This document shows positions 20,858 to 24,912 of a stretch of 24,912 nt of DNA, in pieces. The notes below the pieces were generated by a model, which saw nothing but the letters and a program-made list of their open reading frames with translations, had not been told where the DNA came from and did not search any database. This DNA is from Obelidium mucronatum (Eukaryota > Chytridiomycota > Chytridiomycetes > Chytridiales > Chytriomycetaceae): NCBI GenBank assembly GCA_025765595.1, contig JAIVFH010000356.1, forward strand, positions 1 to 24,912, given 5' to 3'. A program made the position numbers and the translations under genes. Position 1 is the first letter of the stretch. The number at the start of each line of letters is the position of its first letter.

Positions 20858-23800
20858 ATGTCCTCCGTCGATGTATGTATTTCACTCCGCGCCCCGCAAG
20901 CCGAATAACGATCATTTAATTTCGTTGCAGAATTTGAAGGCTTTTATAGCCAAGAAAGATTGGCCAGCAGCTGAGGCCGTGGCGGATAAACTCCTGGTGC
21001 AAAAAGATGTCGGGGCACCTATTTACATTCAAGCATGTTATGCGCACTCAATGATTTTGGCGAAAATATCAGAGCATCTTGACAATCTGGTTGATCCTGA
21101 TCGCGCGAAATGTGACTTTGTTGAATTGGAACCTCAGGACTTTCGAAACGCCATCTCATTCCTGCTAGAGGGGTTCAAGCTTGCTGTATCGAGTAACTTA
21201 AAGGACTTCATTTTCATGGGAGCGTCCTGCTTTTTACGTCTGACTCAAGAACTTTATTTAAACGGCCAACTGAGATTCTTGTTTGTAATCCCATTGTCAA
21301 TTGGTAACTCAACTTTGATGATATTAACGCATCTAAATAACTATCGACTCAGTGGAGCAGGGAATTACGAACTATCAAGACGAGAGAAGTGAAATTTTGA
21401 TTCGAATCCGACGGATGTTGGCAGATGTTCTCACCGATTACCTGGATCCTAAAAAGCAAAACACCAAAGTACTTGACTTAACTCCTTGGCCAACCATTGA
21501 GGAGTTTACTGCATTTACTATTACTGCGTCTGATCGTGTTGTTTCGATTTTGGAGTCCTTGGCGCCGTTTGTACGATCTCGACCGCAAGACTATAACCTG
21601 CCGTTCAATATTATCAAGACATATATAAAACTCTTAAAATATGCTCCTTCAGCAAAGTCGGCTATCATCGACCAACTTCTTCAAAAGGACTCGCTGCTTA
21701 AAACATATTACAATATTCATGGAGGTTCGACGACTGATATCGCGGATCCAAAGACTCTGTTTGCAACAATAGATGAAAAGATAAAGTCCAAAGATAGCTG
21801 CAAACAGGTCCTCTCGTTCTTGTTGGATCTCGCTGAACATTCATTGATGTCTGGAAAGTTTGCATTGAGCAAACAGGCACTAGAAAAATCTTCCCTTATT
21901 CCAGAGAATTCCAACTTAAACATTCGCCGAGAATTGGTGCAACTTCAGTTAGACTTGAAAGAGAATCACCAAAAGTTTGGAACCAAAAACGAAAAAAAGA
22001 TTGAATCAAGCCTCTCGAAACTAAATCATGCCATTTGCTCAGGTACAAATATGAAAGTTATGATGGACCATTTGCAAACCTCCTAACACTGGTATTTTCC
22101 GTTAGCGGCCGAAGGCGGGATAGAACCGTTTGTTATTCAAACAAGCTGCACAACTGTTTGGTCTGTTATCTCAACAATTGAAGATTCTCCAGCGCTCGTT
22201 CGTTCTTTTGCTACCGCTTTGAAAACAGTTTGCGATATGGCTGAAAAGTACCCGTCATTGTTTGACTCAACCCATCGGTGCAACTTTGAACATAGACTCG
22301 CGCGGTGCTATGAATTTCAAAATATTTTCTCTTTGGCAACAACTCATGCAGATAAGGCCCTCAAATTTTGCACCCAGCCAGATTTATCCAACGATATTGA
22401 AATATTACTTCATAAACTCTGGATCAAAGCAAATACTTTTGATGGGCATTTAACACCAGATTTAAAAGGTAGATGAGAATCTAATACAACAATTATCCTG
22501 ACTAACCTTCCAACCACAGCCCTATCATTGGCGGATCAAGCAAAATATATCACCGATGACAACGTGGCCTTCAAGCTTATTCAAAAGTCATTAAAAACGT
22601 TAATTCCGGTGACTTACTTGACAGTAGTGGTCTTTCTTTACTGAATAATGACTTGCAGGATCATGATTTGATTTCCCCACCAAACGTAACAGAGAAAGAC
22701 GATATAGTCTTATCGTTACTCAAGAATGACTATGCCATAAATTTCGACATTATCAACGCAAACGACATTAAGAATCAACGAACCATATTGGTCGCCCTTA
22801 GCGATGTTATGAGACAGTCTCGAGAATTAGCTCAAAGACAGTTAAAATCTGGGCTTATTCAACGTTTCAAATTTTGGAAAGCCGTTTGGGACTCTTCAAT
22901 GTACCTTATGACTCTTGAAATCGACAAACTAGTGGATACAATTTCCGCTCAAAAGCTGAAGGCCGAGGCTTTACTGTACCAAGGAGAGGCTTTGTTCACT
23001 TTCGAAACAATTAAACCTTATGCGAATAGTATTTCACCATCAGAAAAACATGCGGAGAATCTGAAGGCAATTCATCAGGCAGTGATTGAACCAATGATTC
23101 AGTCGCTCAACATTGGAATCAGTTTGAAAGATTCATTGACAATTCAGAGTGCCGCATCCCACATTTGGGATTATTTTGCGACGACCAAGTCTGGGCTTAG
23201 TACAAGCAACTTAAGTTTCTGGACAGATACATTTCAGCGACTTTATGATGGCTTAATTGAATGTCAGCTCCAGAACACTAATTTGATGGTCTGTGTCTGC
23301 ATTGGATATCTGACAGTTTTGAAAGAGGCAAATGATCAAGCGATAATAGCTGCCAACCTTGAGGCTGCTACTCTTGCAGCCGCGGCATCCACAGAAAAAT
23401 CCCCAGCTAAAGGAGGTAAGGGGGCTCCACTTCCAGAAGTAAAGAACGACAAGAAAAATGCTAAGCAAGCGCAGCAAACGAACAGCAACACAAAGCTGTT
23501 AGAGGATCTGGTCAATTTGGGTCTTTCCGCCTCTTGTGGCAGCTATGAAACTAAACTTGAACTCTTTGACCTGAAAACCGCTATGAAATTGTCAGCCCCA
23601 ATGAGTCTATCGAATGTCGACAGTGATCATACGATGAAGATTTTTAGTTGCTTGGAGATACTTGAATCTAGAAAGGCTAGTAAGGATGAACTGGAAGAGG
23701 CAGCTCGAAATATGTATCTAAATGGTTCAAAATTGGGCAAAATAATGAACTTTGAGCTGTGGCTGCGAATTATTCAGCACGCTTACAAAGCCGAGCACTT

Positions 23801-24912
23801 TCATTTGGCGTACTTGACTATACAAACATTGTTTGATACTTACTCTGGAACATACACATTCGAATATTATGGCATCCAAAGAAATCAACCCAAGTTTGAT
23901 TCTCACCGGAAAACTTCTTTATGGCCAAATTATTCTCTCTCTTATTGAAAGAAATCATTTATTTGGTACCCACTGTTATGAGACTTCAGCAACCCAAAAA
24001 CTCGCAAATGGCATGGACATTATCTGCTCTTTACAACCAGTTCAAACGAGTCACCTACAAAACTCATTGGATCTTTTATGCCAAGTAGTTTCGAACGGAG
24101 AACCTCATAAGTCATACCTGGCCCATTTGGAGAGAGTTTTGGGAAATCTGTACACCAGCTTTTTTGCAAAAGTGTCAGTCCAAAACTTGATATCAACGGA
24201 TTTCAAAATGCAAACAGCGATTTTGAAACTAACTGAATTTTGCTTGAAGATCTATAAAGGCAAATCCGATTGGGCTGCAAGTACCCGTTTAATTGACAAG
24301 ATGTTCAGACTTCTACCAAAGCATTTCACAAAACACTACTTCAAGCGAAAGTTCAAACACTCAGTTTAGGCAATAAATCTGGAATCAATACTTTACTGAA
24401 AGACTGGGATTTGCAGACTCAACTAGAGATGTAAGCATCAGTCATTCTGAACCTTTTAATTGAAAAGATTGACAGGTGGTTCATGCTCACAACCTTTGCA
24501 AGTGACCCTGAGAAGCAAAACAATGCATTTCAAGAATGCTTGAACTGCACTCGAGAAGATTTAACGCTATCTAATAAGCGAGTAGAAATTGAGCTTTGTA
24601 TGCACGCTGGTTGTTGAACACGACCGGAAACCTTGAAGACGCTAAACCATACATCGAAACACGTATTCTATTTATAAATCACGCCAGCAACCGATCAGCG
24701 GACTACTATTTTTCGAAGCATGTATTCTGAAAGCCGATATTGAGCGAAATCATAATACCAAACTCAAAATTCTAGTTGAAGCATACGAAAGTATTATTAG
24801 ATTATTGGAGCCCCTTTTGACGATACCAGCCTCATCTCCAGAGCAAATAGTTTCAGGCTCAGTCAAAGAAAAGACCGTCCAGGAATCCTCAAAAAGTCGA
24901 GCGACTACCCCT
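20858..24912 (+). CDS. CFAP46: Probable CFAP46-like TPR protein of the ciliary central apparatus, 3' incomplete
   Basis: Supported exons: 20858-20872 (MSSVD), 20931-21303, 21353-22042, 22106-22468, 22520 onward, with a further clear intron at 24431-24475. The product is a long all-helical, TPR-like protein. Its first 150 residues (DWPAAEAVADKLLVQKDVGA, then IYIQACYAHSMILAKI and FLLEGFKLAVSSNLKDFIF) follow, as far as I recall, the order of CFAP46, a C1d central-pair subunit that regulates flagellar waveform; CFAP54 is the main alternative. A Lys/Ala/Gly-rich linker (about 23395-23480) splits two helical parts. Reading frame changes occur near 22593, 23870, 24318, 24598 and 24690. Each could be a one-base indel (the first lies in an A run) or a very short intron of 38-64 nt. 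The rest of the gene runs beyond the window. Placement next to RSPH1 supports a ciliary role. Confidence 0.6.

Noticed and set aside
22108..22117. GCCGAAGGCG, the same 10-mer as a hairpin in the 8547-8755 intron on the other strand
   Set aside because: Here it is coding sequence (Ala-Glu-Gly-Gly) right after a splice acceptor in the CFAP46-like gene, with no paired neighbours; best seen as coincidence.
22653..23948. A separate gene starting near 22653
   Set aside because: The reading continues helical protein from both sides; the apparent start is created by a frame change, and no promoter-sized gap exists.
20858..24912. Calling the CFAP46-like gene a pseudogene
   Set aside because: Frame changes cluster toward the window edge, the protein-like sequence between them is intact, and the adjacent flagellar genes are unbroken; sequence error or tiny introns are simpler.

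Overview
The window is nuclear DNA from a eukaryote with dense, short-intron genes, most likely a zoosporic (flagellated) fungus of the chytrid or blastocladiomycete grade. The fungal signs are a MOB2-type NDR-kinase partner, a Pho85-type CDK, and carnitine acetyltransferases of which one ends in the peroxisomal signal AKL. Three genes of the motile cilium and centriole (LRRCC1/VFL1, RSPH1 and a probable CFAP46) show that the organism builds a flagellum. There are no bacterial-type operons, tRNAs, rRNAs, transposons or CRISPR arrays. Identities come from reading motifs and from memory of the families; no database search was run.

Layout. 1-3410 (+): two tandem FEN1/XPG-type nuclease genes; the first is incomplete at the window edge and shows no N-terminal nuclease domain, the second is complete. 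3574-9312 (-): two tandem carnitine O-acetyltransferase genes with different targeting signals. 9370-10047 (+): an intron-poor, very GC-rich gene for mitochondrial ribosomal protein uS2. 10095-11494 (-): a p47/Shp1-type SEP-UBX cofactor of Cdc48. 11700-12058 (-): an unidentified 97-residue protein. 12379-14077 (+): a Pho85/CDK5 kinase with glutamine-rich tails. 14281-14862 (+): tubulin cofactor A. 15010-15910 (-): MOB2. 15960-20066 (+): LRRCC1, 21 exons. 20079-20814 (-): RSPH1. 20858 to the right edge (+): probable CFAP46, incomplete.

Gene models were built by finding GT-AG introns that keep the frame. For each of the nine complete genes with introns (second nuclease, both carnitine enzymes, UBX protein, small protein, CDK, TBCA, MOB2, LRRCC1, RSPH1: ten in all counting the small unknown) the joined exons total a multiple of three with no internal stop, which is a strong internal check. 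Introns are mostly 42-136 nt; several carry a CTAAC-like branch point near the acceptor. The two incomplete genes at the window edges have frame changes that remain unresolved.

Functionally, the right third (15.9-24.9 kb) is the most striking part. LRRCC1, RSPH1 and CFAP46 sit side by side with 12 bp between the convergent stops and 43 bp between the divergent starts, and MOB2 is head to head with LRRCC1 over 49 bp. Tubulin cofactor A lies just to the left. This looks like a local cluster of flagellum and tubulin genes that may share promoters. The left half is metabolic and housekeeping: acetyl-unit shuttling between peroxisome and mitochondrion, mitochondrial translation, Cdc48 function and nutrient-linked CDK signalling.
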